64,000 nt of DNA from a bacterium (GCA_016124195.1 WGOE01000006.1:1-64000); one strand, 5' to 3'; numbered from the stretch's first letter, positions 9,253-19,344 are shown. The notes: generated from the sequence alone by a model not told the origin. Made by a program: numbers and translations.

Positions 9253-9840
9253 ATGTTTGTTCCATTTCTTCTTTTGACAGCGTCGCTGGGTGCCCTTGGG
9301 GCGGCGCTGCTGCGGCCGGGCCTCACGGACCTTGTCTTGCTGGCCGCGCCCTGTGCCATCGCCGCGCTGTTTCTGTTCCTGCGGGCCTTGCTGCGGCCAC
9401 GGAAGGCGGCCGAGCCCCGGCGCCTGGGGGAGGGAGAGGGGCCGAACTGGGTCGTCGTCGACGGGTCGAATGTCATGCATTGGAAGGACGGCACGCCGCA
9501 GATCGCCACGGTGCGTGAAGTGGTCGATCGGCTGAAGTCCCTCGGCTTCAGCCCCGGTGTCGTGTTCGATGCCAATGCGGGTTACAAGATCTCGGGGCGC
9601 TACCGGCATGATTTTGCCTTCGGTCAGCTTCTGGACCTGCCCGAAAGCCGGGTGATGGTGGTGGCCAAGGGCACGCCGGCGGATCCGGTGCTGCTGGCCG
9701 CGGCCCGCGACCTGGGCGCGCGCGTCGTCACCAACGACCGCTTTCGCGACTGGGCCGCGACCCATCCCGAGGTTCTTGAGGCGGGCCGCCTGATCCGGGG
9801 CGGCTATCGTCAGGGCAGCCTGTGGCTTGACCTCGGCTGA
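9253..9840 (+). CDS. Membrane-anchored NYN (PIN-like) ribonuclease domain protein
   Basis: 195 residues. Two hydrophobic segments at the N-terminus (about residues 1-18 and 28-45) are followed by a soluble domain WVVVDGSNVMHWKDGTPQIATV...VVFDANAGYK...VTNDRFRDW, with the acidic residues of the NYN/Zc3h12a-type nuclease fold (DGSN, DAN, NDR). It probably cleaves RNA close to the inner membrane; the target is unknown. Start ATG 9253 is 11 bases after GGAG; a TTG at 9211 is possible. It precedes groES but is separated from it by a strong promoter. Confidence 0.7.
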   Translation: MFVPFLLLTASLGALGAALLRPGLTDLVLLAAPCAIAALFLFLRALLRPRKAAEPRRLGEGEGPNWVVVDGSNVMHWKDGTPQIATVREVVDRLKSLGFSPGVVFDANAGYKISGRYRHDFAFGQLLDLPESRVMVVAKGTPADPVLLAAARDLGARVVTNDRFRDWAATHPEVLEAGRLIRGGYRQGSLWLDLG

Positions 9841-9887
9841 GACGGGCCGAACGGCCTCTGCCAGATCGAATTTTCGCGTCTCGGGTG

Positions 9888-9916
9888 TTGACAGACTCGG
9901 GGCAAATGCCTAACTC
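9888..9916 (+). promoter_or_regulatory. Housekeeping promoter of groES-groEL
   Basis: TTGACA (9888-9893), 17-base spacer, TAACTC (9911-9916). The -35 hexamer is a perfect match, the -10 partial. The CIRCE operator begins nine bases downstream, over the expected transcription start. Confidence 0.7.
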
Positions 9917-9924
9917 AAGCCTCG

Positions 9925-9951
9925 TTAGCACTCGATAAGCATGAGTGCTAA
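9925..9951 (+). promoter_or_regulatory. CIRCE operator (HrcA binding site)
   Basis: TTAGCACTC, nine-base spacer, GAGTGCTAA: a perfect copy of the CIRCE inverted repeat. HrcA represses groESL through this site in many bacteria including alphaproteobacteria and is released on heat shock. hrcA itself is not in the window. Confidence 0.96.
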
Positions 9952-9986
9952 TCGAGATTAACCTGGAACCTAGGGAGTGTTACCAG

Positions 9987-10274
9987 ATGGCTTTCAAACC
10001 GCTGCATGACCGCGTGCTGGTCAAGCGTATCGCCTCGACCGAAAAGACCAAGGGCGGGCTGATCATCCCGGAAACCGCCAAGGAAAAGCCCGCGGAAGGC
10101 GAGATCATCTCGGTCGGCGAAGGCGCGCGCAAGGACTCGGGCGAGCTGATTGCGCCCTCGGTCAAGGCTGGCGACCGCATCCTGTTCGGCAAATGGTCGG
10201 GCACGGAAGTGACGCTGGACGGCGAAGAGCTGCTGATCATGAAGGAAAGCGACATCATGGGGATCATCGCCTAA
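9987..10274 (+). CDS. groES: Co-chaperonin GroES
   Basis: 95 residues, standard length. The heptameric lid of the GroEL chamber. The N-terminus [12 protein letters not shown], mobile loop (around [17 protein letters not shown], residues 17-33) and the ending [11 protein letters not shown] are all typical. ATG 9987 has AGGGAG upstream. First gene of the groESL operon; 66 bases separate it from groEL. Confidence 0.98.
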   Translation: MAFKPLHDRVLVKRIASTEKTKGGLIIPETAKEKPAEGEIISVGEGARKDSGELIAPSVKAGDRILFGKWSGTEVTLDGEELLIMKESDIMGIIA

Positions 10275-11987
<1,713 letters not shown>

Positions 11988-12014
11988 TCATCCCTGCGCC
12001 TTTGCAGCAGGATT

Positions 12015-12047
12015 GGGGGGCGGTCTTCGGGCCGCCCCTTTTCTTTT
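12015..12047 (+). terminator. Intrinsic terminator of groESL
   Basis: Stem GGGGCGG / CCGCCCC with an eight-base loop (TCTTCGGG), followed by TTTTCTTTT. It ends the groESL operon on the plus strand. Confidence 0.88.
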
Positions 12048-12130
12048 GTCCCCTCGTGCAAGAGGAGCCTTGGGCGCGCCGCGAATTTGGCGCAAGACTG
12101 TCCGGCAGACGCGCCAGGCCAGAGAGGATC

Positions 12131-12967
12131 ATGCGGCTATTCGGATTGACCTGCCTTGTGATGCTGGCCTTCGCGGCCAATTCGGTGCTGAACCGGATGG
12201 CCGTGGGTACCGGGCTGATCGCCCCGGTGCCCTTCGCCGTCGTGCGGCTTGCGGCGGGAGCCCTCGCCCTGGGCGGCCTTCTGCTCATGCGGCGCGGGGG
12301 GGGGCGGCGCTGGCCCGGCTGGCGGGGCCGTCTGCCGGGCGTCCTTGGGTTGCTGGTCTATCTCTTCGGCTTTTCGGCCGCCTATCTGAACCTCGATGCC
12401 GGCACGGGCGCGCTGATCCTGTTCGGCGTCGTGCAGGTCACGATGTTCGCGGGCGCGCTTTGGTCGCGTGAGGCTCTGCCGCCGCGTCGGATCGGCGGCG
12501 CCGCGCTGGCACTGGTCGGTCTGGCGCTTCTGGTCTCGCCCCGGGGCGGCGCGTTCTGGCCCGAGGTCTGGATGGCGCTGGCCGGGATGGGATGGGGAAT
12601 CTATTCCCTGGCCGGGCGCGGCCAACGCGATGCGCTTGCGGCCTCGGCGTGGAATTTCGGGCTGGCGCTGCCGGTCGGGCTGGTTGTTCTGGCGCGCGCA
12701 CCCGGCCATTGGTCGGCGGAGGGCCTTGCTCTGGCCGCCCTTTCGGGCGCCGTCACATCGGGCATGGGCTATGCCCTCTGGTACGCCGTGGTTCCCCGTC
12801 TTGGCGCCGGCCGCGCGGCCACGGCCCAACTGACCGTGCCGCTGATCGCAGCTTTGGGCGGCTTTGCGCTTCTGGCCGAACTGCCTGGCCCCGGCTTCTG
12901 GCGCGCCGCGGTCCTGGTGCTGGGCGGCGTGGCCCTCGCCTCGGTCGCGCCGCGCCGCGCGCCCTGA
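12131..12967 (+). CDS. EamA/DMT-family inner-membrane transporter
   Basis: 278 residues with about ten hydrophobic segments in two EamA repeats, typical of drug/metabolite exporters of the RhaT/YdcZ group. ATG 12131 (preceded by AGAGAGGATC) gives a normal amphipathic start; the upstream open frame overlaps the groEL terminator and is not real. The substrate is unknown. Single gene, convergent with the GNAT gene. Confidence 0.82.
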   Translation: MRLFGLTCLVMLAFAANSVLNRMAVGTGLIAPVPFAVVRLAAGALALGGLLLMRRGGGRRWPGWRGRLPGVLGLLVYLFGFSAAYLNLDAGTGALILFGVVQVTMFAGALWSREALPPRRIGGAALALVGLALLVSPRGGAFWPEVWMALAGMGWGIYSLAGRGQRDALAASAWNFGLALPVGLVVLARAPGHWSAEGLALAALSGAVTSGMGYALWYAVVPRLGAGRAATAQLTVPLIAALGGFALLAELPGPGFWRAAVLVLGGVALASVAPRRAP

Positions 12968-13002
12968 TCCATTGCTCTTTGCGGCACTACTCCACAGGAG
13001 GT

Positions 13003-13025
13003 CTGGAGGGTGTGAAACCCTCCAG
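13003..13025. repeat. Conserved-loop hairpin, family C (copy 2), between convergent genes
   Basis: CTGGAGGG - TGTGAAA - CCCTCCAG. The stem differs from the copies at 4072 and 37259, but the loop is the same seven bases read on the other strand. It lies between the stops at 12967 (plus) and 13094 (minus). Confidence 0.6.
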
Positions 13026-13093
13026 CGCCCGATGCCAGACGACCGGCTTTGTGCCCTTGCCGGCGGCCGGTGTCTGACCCGCGCCCGGTCGGA

Positions 13094-13582
13094 CTAATCC
13101 AGCCCCTTTCTCAGGCGATGGATGCGATGGCCCGTGGCCGCGTCCAGTCGCATCACGCCGGTGGCGGCAAAGCCCTGCGCCTGCCAGAAGGCAAGGCCGC
13201 GCGGGTTGGCCTCGAGCACCGCCAGAAAGATCTGCGGGCAGTGCCGCTGCCGGGCAAGGTGTTCGGCCTGGGCGTAGAACGCCGCCCCATGGCCCCGGCC
13301 CCGGACGCGCGGCGCGAGGATCATCAGGCCCAGATAGGCATCCCCGGGCGCGGGAAAGCCGAAGGACAGTTCCGCCACCCCGGAAAGCCGATCCTCCAGC
13401 CACAGGCCAAGACGGCAGGACTGCGCCGAGTCGCAGCCGGGCGGGCCGGCCAGATAGACCTCGTCGACCTCTGCCGGGCCGGGCGCGTGGCCAAGACAGA
13501 GGCGATAGTAATCCTCCGCTTCAGCCAGAAGCGCCGCCACCGCCGCGCGGTCGGCCTTTGGCTCAAGCGTCCGGATCTGCAT
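13094..13582 (-). CDS. GNAT family N-acetyltransferase
   Basis: 162 residues. Acetyl-CoA binding motif A is LGLMILAPRVRGRGHGAAFYAQAEHLA (R/QxxGxG/A as RVRGRGHG), and the C-terminal NPRGLAFWQAQGFAATGV is the usual motif B. The acceptor substrate is unknown. ATG 13582 was preferred; a TTG at 13594 would add four residues. The gene overlaps the end of the Gre-like gene by 20 bases, so it belongs to one operon with the Gre-like and Nudix genes. Confidence 0.83.
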   Translation of the reverse strand: MQIRTLEPKADRAAVAALLAEAEDYYRLCLGHAPGPAEVDEVYLAGPPGCDSAQSCRLGLWLEDRLSGVAELSFGFPAPGDAYLGLMILAPRVRGRGHGAAFYAQAEHLARQRHCPQIFLAVLEANPRGLAFWQAQGFAATGVMRLDAATGHRIHRLRKGLD

Positions 13583-14066
13583 GCGAGATCGCAACCACTT
13601 CGACCTGAACCGCGCCCGAAGGTTTGCGCCAGGTCACCACATCGCCGACCTCTGCCCCGATCAGCGCGCGGGCCAGCGGCGCATGGGGCGCGATGCGGCC
13701 TGCGGCGGGGTCGGCCTCGTCCTCGCCGGTGATTTCGTAGCGCGTCTCTGTTCCTGCCTCGTCGCGCAGGGTGACGCGGAGGCCGAAGGCCACCGTCTTC
13801 AGATCATGTGCCGCGGGGTCAACCGGAATGGCCGCGCGCAGCCGCGCCTCCAGATAGCGGATGTCGCGTTCCGCCGCGGCCTCTGGCAACTTGTCCAGCC
13901 GCTCGGCCCTTGCCTTCAGCGCGGCAAGATCGGCCTGCCGCTGGCGCAGCCGCGCCTGCAGCGCCAGAAGCCCGCGCGGCGTCACGTAGTTCGGATGCGG
14001 CGATTGCGGCAGGTCGGGCAGGGGGTCCAGCGCGCCGTCGCCCTCTTTGACAAAGGCGCGGCTCAT
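13563..14066 (-). CDS. GreA/GreB-family protein with shortened coiled-coil tip
   Basis: 167 residues. The C-terminal FKBP-like domain is clearly Gre-type (TRYEITGEDEADPAAGRIAPHAPLARALIGAEVGDVV, residues 107-143). The N-terminal coiled coil (about 30-80) is shorter than in GreA/GreB: the tip that in GreA reads GDLKENAEY is replaced by a short LDKLPEAAAERD, so the acidic pair that holds Mg2+ in the RNA polymerase active site is not evident. It may bind RNA polymerase through the secondary channel without stimulating cleavage. An extra N-terminal segment of about 25 residues precedes the coil. Its ATG overlaps the Nudix stop by four bases. Confidence 0.8.
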   Translation of the reverse strand: MSRAFVKEGDGALDPLPDLPQSPHPNYVTPRGLLALQARLRQRQADLAALKARAERLDKLPEAAAERDIRYLEARLRAAIPVDPAAHDLKTVAFGLRVTLRDEAGTETRYEITGEDEADPAAGRIAPHAPLARALIGAEVGDVVTWRKPSGAVQVEVVAISHADPDA

Positions 14067-14515
14067 CGGATCAGACGCTCCAGCGGGTCATAGGTCAGGC
14101 CCGCTTCCCAAGCGACCTGCGCCAGACTGTCGGGCTTGAAGCGGATGCGCCCCAGCGTCAGATCGCCTTGGCTGAAATAGCGCCGGTCGGTCACGACACG
14201 CGCCGGGTCGCGCCAGGTGGCGTCGATCGACCCGCCAGTGACCGTGCAGCGAAAGAAGATGTCGACCTGATGAAAGCCCGTCGCCGGATCGTGGAATTCG
14301 TTGATCAGCGCGGGGTCGCCCACGCGGATCCGGAGGCCGGTTTCCTCATGCACCTCGCGCATCAGGTTGGCGTGCAGCGAGGTGCCTGATTCCACCCCGC
14401 CGCCCGGGGCGCACCACAAATCCGACCGCCCGCCCGGAAAGGCGTTGACCAGCAAGAGCCGGTTCTCGTGCAGGATCAGCGCACGCGCGGCAAGGCGAGG
14501 AGACTTGGCAGCCAT
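14063..14515 (-). CDS. Nudix hydrolase
   Basis: 150 residues. Nudix box APGGGVESGTSLHANLMREVHEETGLRI (about 36-63): the REVHEETGL catalytic part is intact, while the earlier conserved Glu of Gx5E is Thr. Hydrolyses a nucleoside diphosphate linked to another moiety; substrate unknown. First gene of the three-gene Nudix/Gre-like/GNAT operon, with ATGA overlap to the next gene. Confidence 0.87.
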   Translation of the reverse strand: MAAKSPRLAARALILHENRLLLVNAFPGGRSDLWCAPGGGVESGTSLHANLMREVHEETGLRIRVGDPALINEFHDPATGFHQVDIFFRCTVTGGSIDATWRDPARVVTDRRYFSQGDLTLGRIRFKPDSLAQVAWEAGLTYDPLERLIR

Positions 14516-14598
14516 GATCCAAGGCTTAGGCGGTCAGTCGCGAATGTCCAGCCTTTAGTGGGTGCGCCTTCGATTTTGCCGCCCACTGCCGGAGGCCT

Positions 14599-15501
14599 TC
14601 AGGCCGGAACGGCGGCAGGGCTCGCCTGACGCTCGGCGTAAAGCAGATAGGTCGAACCGGCCAGGATCAGCGCGATGCCCAGCCAATAGGACCCCGAGGG
14701 CGCAAAGTTCAGGACCAGCCAGCTGACCGCGATATTCGAGAACAGCTTCAGGTCATCGAAGGGCTGCACGAAGCCCGCATCCGCCGCCGCATAGGCCAGC
14801 GTCAGGAAATGCTGCGCGCCATACATGATGACCCCGCCGGCCAGCAGCAGGATCAGCACCTCGCCCTGCGGCAGTTCAAACCCGGCCTGCACCGAAAAGA
14901 GCAAATTTACCGGCGTCAGCAACACCAGAAGCCACATGGTGATGGCGGTCTGCGGTTCCTCGCGCGTCAGGCGCTTGGTGATCAGCGAGGCGCCGCCCCA
15001 CAGGATCGCCGCCGCCAGGGGATACAGGGCCGACAGCGTCAGAGGCCCCTCCCACGGGCGCAACAGGATCATCGCGCCAGCAAAGCCCAGCATGGCCGCG
15101 ATCCAGCGATGCGCCGACACCCTTTCGCGCAGGAAGATGGCCGCCCCCACCAGCACAAAGAAGGGCGAGGTCATCACCAGCGCCACCACATGCCAGGGCG
15201 CCATGCCCGAGGCAAAGGCCTGGGTGAAAGCCTGCACGCCCAGCACCGACAGAAGGATGCGCAGGATGTGCAACACGGGACGACGGGTCCGCATCGCGCC
15301 AAGGCCCTGCCGCCACAGGAAAGGCAGCGAGAACAGGGTGGCGATCGCATATTGCCAGAAGGCATCCGATTGCGGCTTGAAACCCAGCTTGTAGGTCACG
15401 GTCCAGGTCACCGCATTGGCCAGAGCAAAGCAGATGCCGGCCAGAACCATGAAGCCTGCGCCGCGCAGCGGGGCGGTTCGGGTGGGGAGGGTCTGATTCA
15501 T
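14599..15501 (-). CDS. ribN: Riboflavin importer, EamA/DMT family
   Basis: 300 residues, about ten membrane segments in two EamA halves. By sequence alone this is a generic DMT transporter; the function comes from the FMN riboswitch directly upstream on the same strand. FMN-riboswitch-controlled EamA transporters in alphaproteobacteria are known as RibN, which takes up riboflavin. AAAGGAGA precedes ATG 15501 at good distance. Single gene. The alternative, another flavin-related solute, is less likely. Confidence 0.82.
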   Translation of the reverse strand: MNQTLPTRTAPLRGAGFMVLAGICFALANAVTWTVTYKLGFKPQSDAFWQYAIATLFSLPFLWRQGLGAMRTRRPVLHILRILLSVLGVQAFTQAFASGMAPWHVVALVMTSPFFVLVGAAIFLRERVSAHRWIAAMLGFAGAMILLRPWEGPLTLSALYPLAAAILWGGASLITKRLTREEPQTAITMWLLVLLTPVNLLFSVQAGFELPQGEVLILLLAGGVIMYGAQHFLTLAYAAADAGFVQPFDDLKLFSNIAVSWLVLNFAPSGSYWLGIALILAGSTYLLYAERQASPAAVPA

Positions 15502-15569
15502 GTCGGTCTCCTTTCAGACAACACAAATCAGGGGGATATGCCGAAGGACCCGGCCCAAAGGGGCCAGTT

Positions 15570-15715
15570 CACTGACACTCTCTTTCATCCGGACTATACC
15601 GTCGGCCCCGGAGTTGCACCGGATCTGCTGACCCTTTCAGCCCCGTATGTCGGGGCAAAAGGCGCTCGCGGGCTGTACCGCCGGTGGGGAATTGCACCCC
15701 GCCCTGAGACTACCG
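15570..15715 (-). promoter_or_regulatory. FMN riboswitch (RFN element)
   Basis: Read on the minus strand the conserved core is clear: TCAGGGCGGGGTGCAATTCC, then CCACCGGCGGTACAGCCCGC, then GATCCGGTGCAACTCCGG, and GCCGACGGTATAGTCCGGAT closing with GAAAGAGAG. These are the hallmark segments of the FMN aptamer. Between the aptamer and ribN a hairpin (GGCCCC-TTT-GGGCC, about 15552-15566) may act as expression platform; a T-run is absent, so control of translation is possible. Confidence 0.95.
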
Positions 15716-15816
15716 GGAAAAGCCCCGGCGCGGGTTTCATAGCCAAGCGGGTCAGGTGCTGCAAGGGGGCCATGGTGCGGCCTTGCGCCGGCCCTTGTGC
15801 GCAACATATCTAGATC

Positions 15817-16563
15817 ATGCGTCGGACTTCCGCCCTGTTCCTGTCGGCCCTGACCGACCTGCGCGCCAAGCCGTCGGGGGCGGGGCCGTCTGACAGCGTG
15901 GTGCTCTTGCACGGGCTGGCACGGACCGAGGCCTCGCTTCTGCTGATGGACGCGGCCTTGCGGGCGCGCGGCTATGAGGTGATCAACGACAGCTATCCTT
16001 CGACCAGTGCCAGCCTTGCACAACTGGCCGAAGGCATCGGGCAAAGGGTGGCGCGCTGCACGCCGGGCGGTCGGGTGCATTTCGTCACCCATTCGATGGG
16101 CGGCATCCTGTTGCGGCTGTGGCTGCAGCACCACCGGCCGGAAAACCTCGGCCGAGTGGTGATGCTGGCGCCGCCCAACCAGGGCTCGGAGGTGGTGGAT
16201 GCCATGGGGGGGCTGGCGGCGTTTCACTGGCTGAACGGTCCGGCGGGGGCCGAACTGGGCACCGGGCCCGAGGCAGTGCCACGCCAGCTGCCGCCGGCGG
16301 ATTTCGAGGTCGGGGTGATTGCCGGCACCCGTTCGCTCAACCCGCTGTTTTCCCGCCTGCTGCCGGGGCCGGACGATGGCACGGTCTCGGTTGCCTCGAC
16401 ACGGCTCGCGGGGATGGCGGCGCATCTGACGCTGCGGGTCAGCCATACCTTCATGATGAATTCGCCAGAGGTGATTGCGCAGACCCTGATCTTCCTGGGC
16501 ACCGGTCGCTTCGCCCCGGACCTGACCTGGCGCGCCGCCGTTGAAAGCCTGTGGCGCCGTTGA
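15817..16563 (+). CDS. Lipase/esterase-like alpha/beta hydrolase
   Basis: 248 residues. [21 protein letters not shown] is the oxyanion region of triacylglycerol-lipase-like proteins, and [10 protein letters not shown] (about 88-97) gives the nucleophile serine in [16 protein letters not shown] and VSHTFMMNS provide the acid and histidine positions. No clear signal peptide, so probably cytoplasmic. Divergent from ribN. Substrate unknown. Confidence 0.8.
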   Translation: MRRTSALFLSALTDLRAKPSGAGPSDSVVLLHGLARTEASLLLMDAALRARGYEVINDSYPSTSASLAQLAEGIGQRVARCTPGGRVHFVTHSMGGILLRLWLQHHRPENLGRVVMLAPPNQGSEVVDAMGGLAAFHWLNGPAGAELGTGPEAVPRQLPPADFEVGVIAGTRSLNPLFSRLLPGPDDGTVSVASTRLAGMAAHLTLRVSHTFMMNSPEVIAQTLIFLGTGRFAPDLTWRAAVESLWRR

Positions 16564-16572
16564 CGGCGGCGG

Positions 16573-17007
16573 TCAGGCGCGCGACCGGATCAGCCGGTTG
16601 CGGAACTGTGGCGAAGCGATTTCAGGCACCAGAAGCGTCGGGTTCCGCACCGATTTTACGCGCGGCCCGCCGCCGGAACGAACCAGGAGATAGACCGACT
16701 CCGCCTGGGCCAGGACGGCGCCGCACCCGTCCAGGGCATTCCAGCGGACCCAGACCCTTTGCGTGGCGCCCGGCAGTTCCACCGCGCAGACATGCGGGTC
16801 AAGCTTGGCGAAGCTGCGCGCCAGAAAGGCCAGCCTTGTGCGGTGCAGATGCAGCAGCACATCCTCGCGGCTGGTCAGCACAAGGTTTCGGCCGGCCAGA
16901 TCGATCTCCAGCGGGACCTCGCAATGGCGGGCAAGGTCGTCCAGCCGTCCCGCCATCAGCAGAGCCGCGCGCCATGTGATATAAGAGACGCAATCGTTAT
17001 AGGTCAT
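16573..17007 (-). CDS. Uncharacterised protein, possible NTF2-like fold, behind an FNR box
   Basis: 144 residues, no family I can name with certainty. The pattern of an N-terminal helical pair (TYNDCVSYITWRAALLMAGRLDDLARHCEVPLEI) followed by strands and RNPTLLVPEIASPQ suggests an NTF2/SnoaL-like small domain. The start at 17007 gives MTYNDC; an in-frame codon upstream is less likely. A perfect FNR-type box lies 82 bases before the start, so the gene is probably controlled by oxygen through FnrL. Downstream of purK on the same strand but with its own regulatory region of 191 bases. Confidence 0.65.
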   Translation of the reverse strand: MTYNDCVSYITWRAALLMAGRLDDLARHCEVPLEIDLAGRNLVLTSREDVLLHLHRTRLAFLARSFAKLDPHVCAVELPGATQRVWVRWNALDGCGAVLAQAESVYLLVRSGGGPRVKSVRNPTLLVPEIASPQFRNRLIRSRA

Positions 17008-17088
17008 GTCCGGCCCCTTAAACCGCCTTGGCTTGCCGATAGAGCGCTTCGTGCTTCGGCTATGTCGCAAGACGGCGCTTCAATATCT

Positions 17089-17102
17089 TTGATCGACATC
17101 AA
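17089..17102 (-). promoter_or_regulatory. FNR/FnrL box
   Basis: TTGAT-CGAC-ATCAA, a perfect match to the FNR-type consensus TTGAT-N4-ATCAA. Reading towards the unknown gene at 17007, an activator at -41.5 would put the transcription start near 17054. No other promoter in the window carries such a box. Confidence 0.75.
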
Positions 17103-17198
17103 AATGGCCATGCACCAAACGCATGAAACACCTGCAAAAACGAAATAACGCTTGCAAAAGCTTGTTGCGCCGCACCGCAAAAGGCCACCCGGCCGGCG

Positions 17199-18290
17199 CT
17201 ACCGGCCGGTTCCCGGGCCCGAGGCGCCCGGGCGCTTGATGCGGTTGACATGCCCCATCTTGCGCCCCGGTCGCGGCGCGCCCTTGCCGTACAGATGCAG
17301 GGCCACGTGCGGCTCGCGTGCCAGCGCCGGCACCTTGAGGATGTCATCTCCGATCAGGTTTTCCATCACGACGTCGGAATGGCGCGACCCGTCGCCCAGA
17401 GGCCAGCCGGTGATGGCGCGGATATGCTGTTCGAACTGATCGACCGCGCAGCCGTTCTGCGTCCAATGCCCCGAATTGTGGACGCGCGGCGCGATTTCAT
17501 TGGCGATCAGGCCTTGCGGTGTAACGAAAAGTTCGACCCCGAGCACGCCCACATAATCCAGCGCGTTCAGGATGCGCGCGGCCAGCAGAATGGCGTCGGT
17601 GCGCTGGCTGGCGGTCAGCCGTGCCGGCACCGTGGTGGTGCGCAGGATGCCATCCTGATGCACATTCTCGCCCGGATCGAAACAGGCGACCGACCCGTCC
17701 AGCCCGCGCGCGGCAATCACCGAAACCTCGTGGCTGAAGTCCACCATCCCCTCCAGCACGCAGGCCTGGCGCAGCGTGGCCTTGGCGGCCGCGGCCCCAT
17801 CGGGCGACATGATGCGGACCTGACCCTTGCCGTCATAACCCAACCGCGTCGTCTTGAGGATGGCGGGCGTTCCGATCCGGGCGATGGCCGTCTCCAGATC
17901 GGCCGAGGTCGGCACGGCGGCATAGGGCGCGCAGGCGATGCCAAGGCCGGTCAGGAAATCCTTCTCCAGCAGACGGTCCTGCGAGGTGGCCAGCGCGCGC
18001 CGGTTGGGCCGGATCGGCTTGAGGCTTTCCAGCAGGTCCAGCGCCGAGGTCGGCACATTCTCGAATTCATAGGTGATCACATCGACGCTGGCGGCAAAGG
18101 CGCGCAGGGCGGCCTCGTCCTCATATGGCGCCACGGTGACGGCATGGGCCACATCGCCGGCGGGCGGATTGGCGCCGGGTTCGTAGATATGACAGCGAAA
18201 GCCAAGGCGTGCGGCGGCCACCGACAGCATTCGGCCAAGCTGCCCGCCGCCCAGAATGCCGATGACCGATCCGGGAGGCAGTTCACTCAT
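17199..18290 (-). CDS. purK: 5-(carboxyamino)imidazole ribonucleotide synthase
   Basis: 363 residues, ATP-grasp enzyme. Converts AIR, ATP and bicarbonate to N5-CAIR in purine synthesis. The N-terminus [22 protein letters not shown] is diagnostic, with [12 protein letters not shown] and [18 protein letters not shown] as ATP-grasp motifs. Its start overlaps the purE stop by eight bases, so purEK are translationally coupled. ATG 18290 was chosen over an upstream start because it gives the conserved N-terminus. Confidence 0.95.
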   Translation of the reverse strand: MSELPPGSVIGILGGGQLGRMLSVAAARLGFRCHIYEPGANPPAGDVAHAVTVAPYEDEAALRAFAASVDVITYEFENVPTSALDLLESLKPIRPNRRALATSQDRLLEKDFLTGLGIACAPYAAVPTSADLETAIARIGTPAILKTTRLGYDGKGQVRIMSPDGAAAAKATLRQACVLEGMVDFSHEVSVIAARGLDGSVACFDPGENVHQDGILRTTTVPARLTASQRTDAILLAARILNALDYVGVLGVELFVTPQGLIANEIAPRVHNSGHWTQNGCAVDQFEQHIRAITGWPLGDGSRHSDVVMENLIGDDILKVPALAREPHVALHLYGKGAPRPGRKMGHVNRIKRPGASGPGTGR

Positions 18291-18783
18291 CCTTGGGCTC
18301 CTGATCCTGCGGCGCGTCGGGGATCGAGGCGGACAGGGCCGCGCGCCAGGCCTCCAGCCGCCCGGCAAGACCGGCATCCTGCAGGGCCAGGATCGCGGCC
18401 GCCATCAGGCCCGCATTGGCCGCCCCGGCAGAGCCGATCGCCATGGTGGCGACCGGAAAGCCCTTGGGCATCTGCACGATCGAATAAAGACTGTCGACTC
18501 CGGCCAGCGCCCGGGTCTGGATCGGCACGCCGATCACCGGGACGCGGGTCTTGGACGCCATCATCCCCGGCAGATGCGCCGCCCCGCCGGCACCGGCGAT
18601 GATGACCTGCAAGCCGCGCGATACTGCCGTCTTGCCATAGTCCCACAGCCGGTCTGGCGTGCGGTGCGCCGAGACGATGCGCGCCTCGTAGGCCACGCCA
18701 AGCTCGTCGAGCACTTCGGCCGCCAGCCGCATCGTCGGCCAGTCGGACTGGCTGCCCATGATGATCCCGACCTGAACGCCCAT
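18283..18783 (-). CDS. purE: 5-(carboxyamino)imidazole ribonucleotide mutase
   Basis: 166 residues; class I PurE, moving the carboxyl group of N5-CAIR to make CAIR. Motifs [13 protein letters not shown] and [14 protein letters not shown] (the catalytic SDxxTM and His loop) are present, with [25 protein letters not shown] later. ATG 18783 follows GGGAGG at five bases; a GTG six bases upstream lies inside that ribosome site. First gene of purEK. Confidence 0.95.
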   Translation of the reverse strand: MGVQVGIIMGSQSDWPTMRLAAEVLDELGVAYEARIVSAHRTPDRLWDYGKTAVSRGLQVIIAGAGGAAHLPGMMASKTRVPVIGVPIQTRALAGVDSLYSIVQMPKGFPVATMAIGSAGAANAGLMAAAILALQDAGLAGRLEAWRAALSASIPDAPQDQEPKDE

Positions 18784-18874
18784 GCGCACCTCCCGCTTCT
18801 GTCGCGCGGATTATACCGGTCCCCGCGACAGGGCAAGCCATAGCGCAGCCACCCAAGGCGCGCCGGTGTCCATG

Positions 18875-18898
18875 GGTAGGATGGGCAATCTGCCCATC
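18875..18898. repeat. Palindromic repeat, family A (copy 3)
   Basis: GGTAGGATGGGC AATCT GCCCATC, nearly identical to the copy at 1389. It lies between the DUF465 gene and purE, both on the minus strand, five bases before the DUF465 stop. Confidence 0.75.
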
Positions 18899-18903
18899 GT
18901 GGT

Positions 18904-19122
18904 TCAGGCGATGATGTCCGGGATGATGTCGTCCTCGAGCTTGACGACCTTCTCCTTCAGGGCCAGCTTCTGCTTCTTCAGCCGGCGCAGGGTCAGCTGA
19001 TCAGGGCGACCGGACAATTCCAGCGCGTGAATGGCCTGATCCAGATCGCGATGCTCTCGGCGCAGCACCTCAAGCTTGATGCGCATCATTTCTTCGAAGT
19101 TGAGTTCGTTGGTCGCATTCAT
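18904..19122 (-). CDS. DUF465 (YdcH-type) small coiled-coil protein
   Basis: 72 residues: NELNFEEMMRIKLEVLRREHRDLDQAIHALE, then LRRLKKQKLALKEKVVKLEDD. Two charged helices typical of the DUF465/YdcH family, small cytosolic proteins of unknown role common in alphaproteobacteria. ATG 19122 was chosen; a TTG at 19140 would add six residues. Single gene. Confidence 0.85.
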   Translation of the reverse strand: MNATNELNFEEMMRIKLEVLRREHRDLDQAIHALELSGRPDQLTLRRLKKQKLALKEKVVKLEDDIIPDIIA

Positions 19123-19250
19123 GGTCGGATCACTGTGCAAGGCTGCAGGGCAGGGCTACTGCACTTGATCATATATCGATTCGCGCATGACGGGCGAAAA
19201 TTTTGCAAGGAAAAGAATGCCAAGCTGAAGATTTCTGCCCGCCCGCGGCC

Positions 19251-19281
19251 CTTGCGCCGGCCCGGCAGAGGCCCCATATTT
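19251..19281 (+). promoter_or_regulatory. Sigma-32 (RpoH) type promoter of hsp20
   Basis: CTTGCGC, 14-base spacer, CCCCATATTT: a close match to the heat-shock consensus (CTTGAAA - N13-15 - CCCCATNT). The predicted start near 19288 gives a 5' leader of about 57 bases that contains the thermometer-like hairpin. Confidence 0.7.
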
Positions 19282-19318
19282 GCCTCACGGGCGGGTGCCT
19301 TCGGGGTCCGTGCCGCAG

Positions 19319-19340
19319 ATGTCGCTTGTGACAAGGACAT
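19319..19340 (+). promoter_or_regulatory. ROSE-like RNA thermometer hairpin
   Basis: ATGTC-(G)-CTTG, loop TGA, CAAG-GACAT: nine base pairs with one bulged G, closing over the ribosome site AAGGA (19333-19337). The strand opposite the ribosome site reads UCGCUU with the bulged G, the signature of ROSE elements that control small heat-shock genes in alphaproteobacteria. The hsp20 start follows five bases after the hairpin. Confidence 0.65.
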
Positions 19341-19344
19341 GACG

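Noticed and set aside
9039-9575. N-terminal extension of ppaC to 9575
   Set aside because: The extra about 179 residues are Arg/Pro/Ser-rich, overlap the NYN nuclease gene, and precede the well-conserved pyrophosphatase N-terminus.
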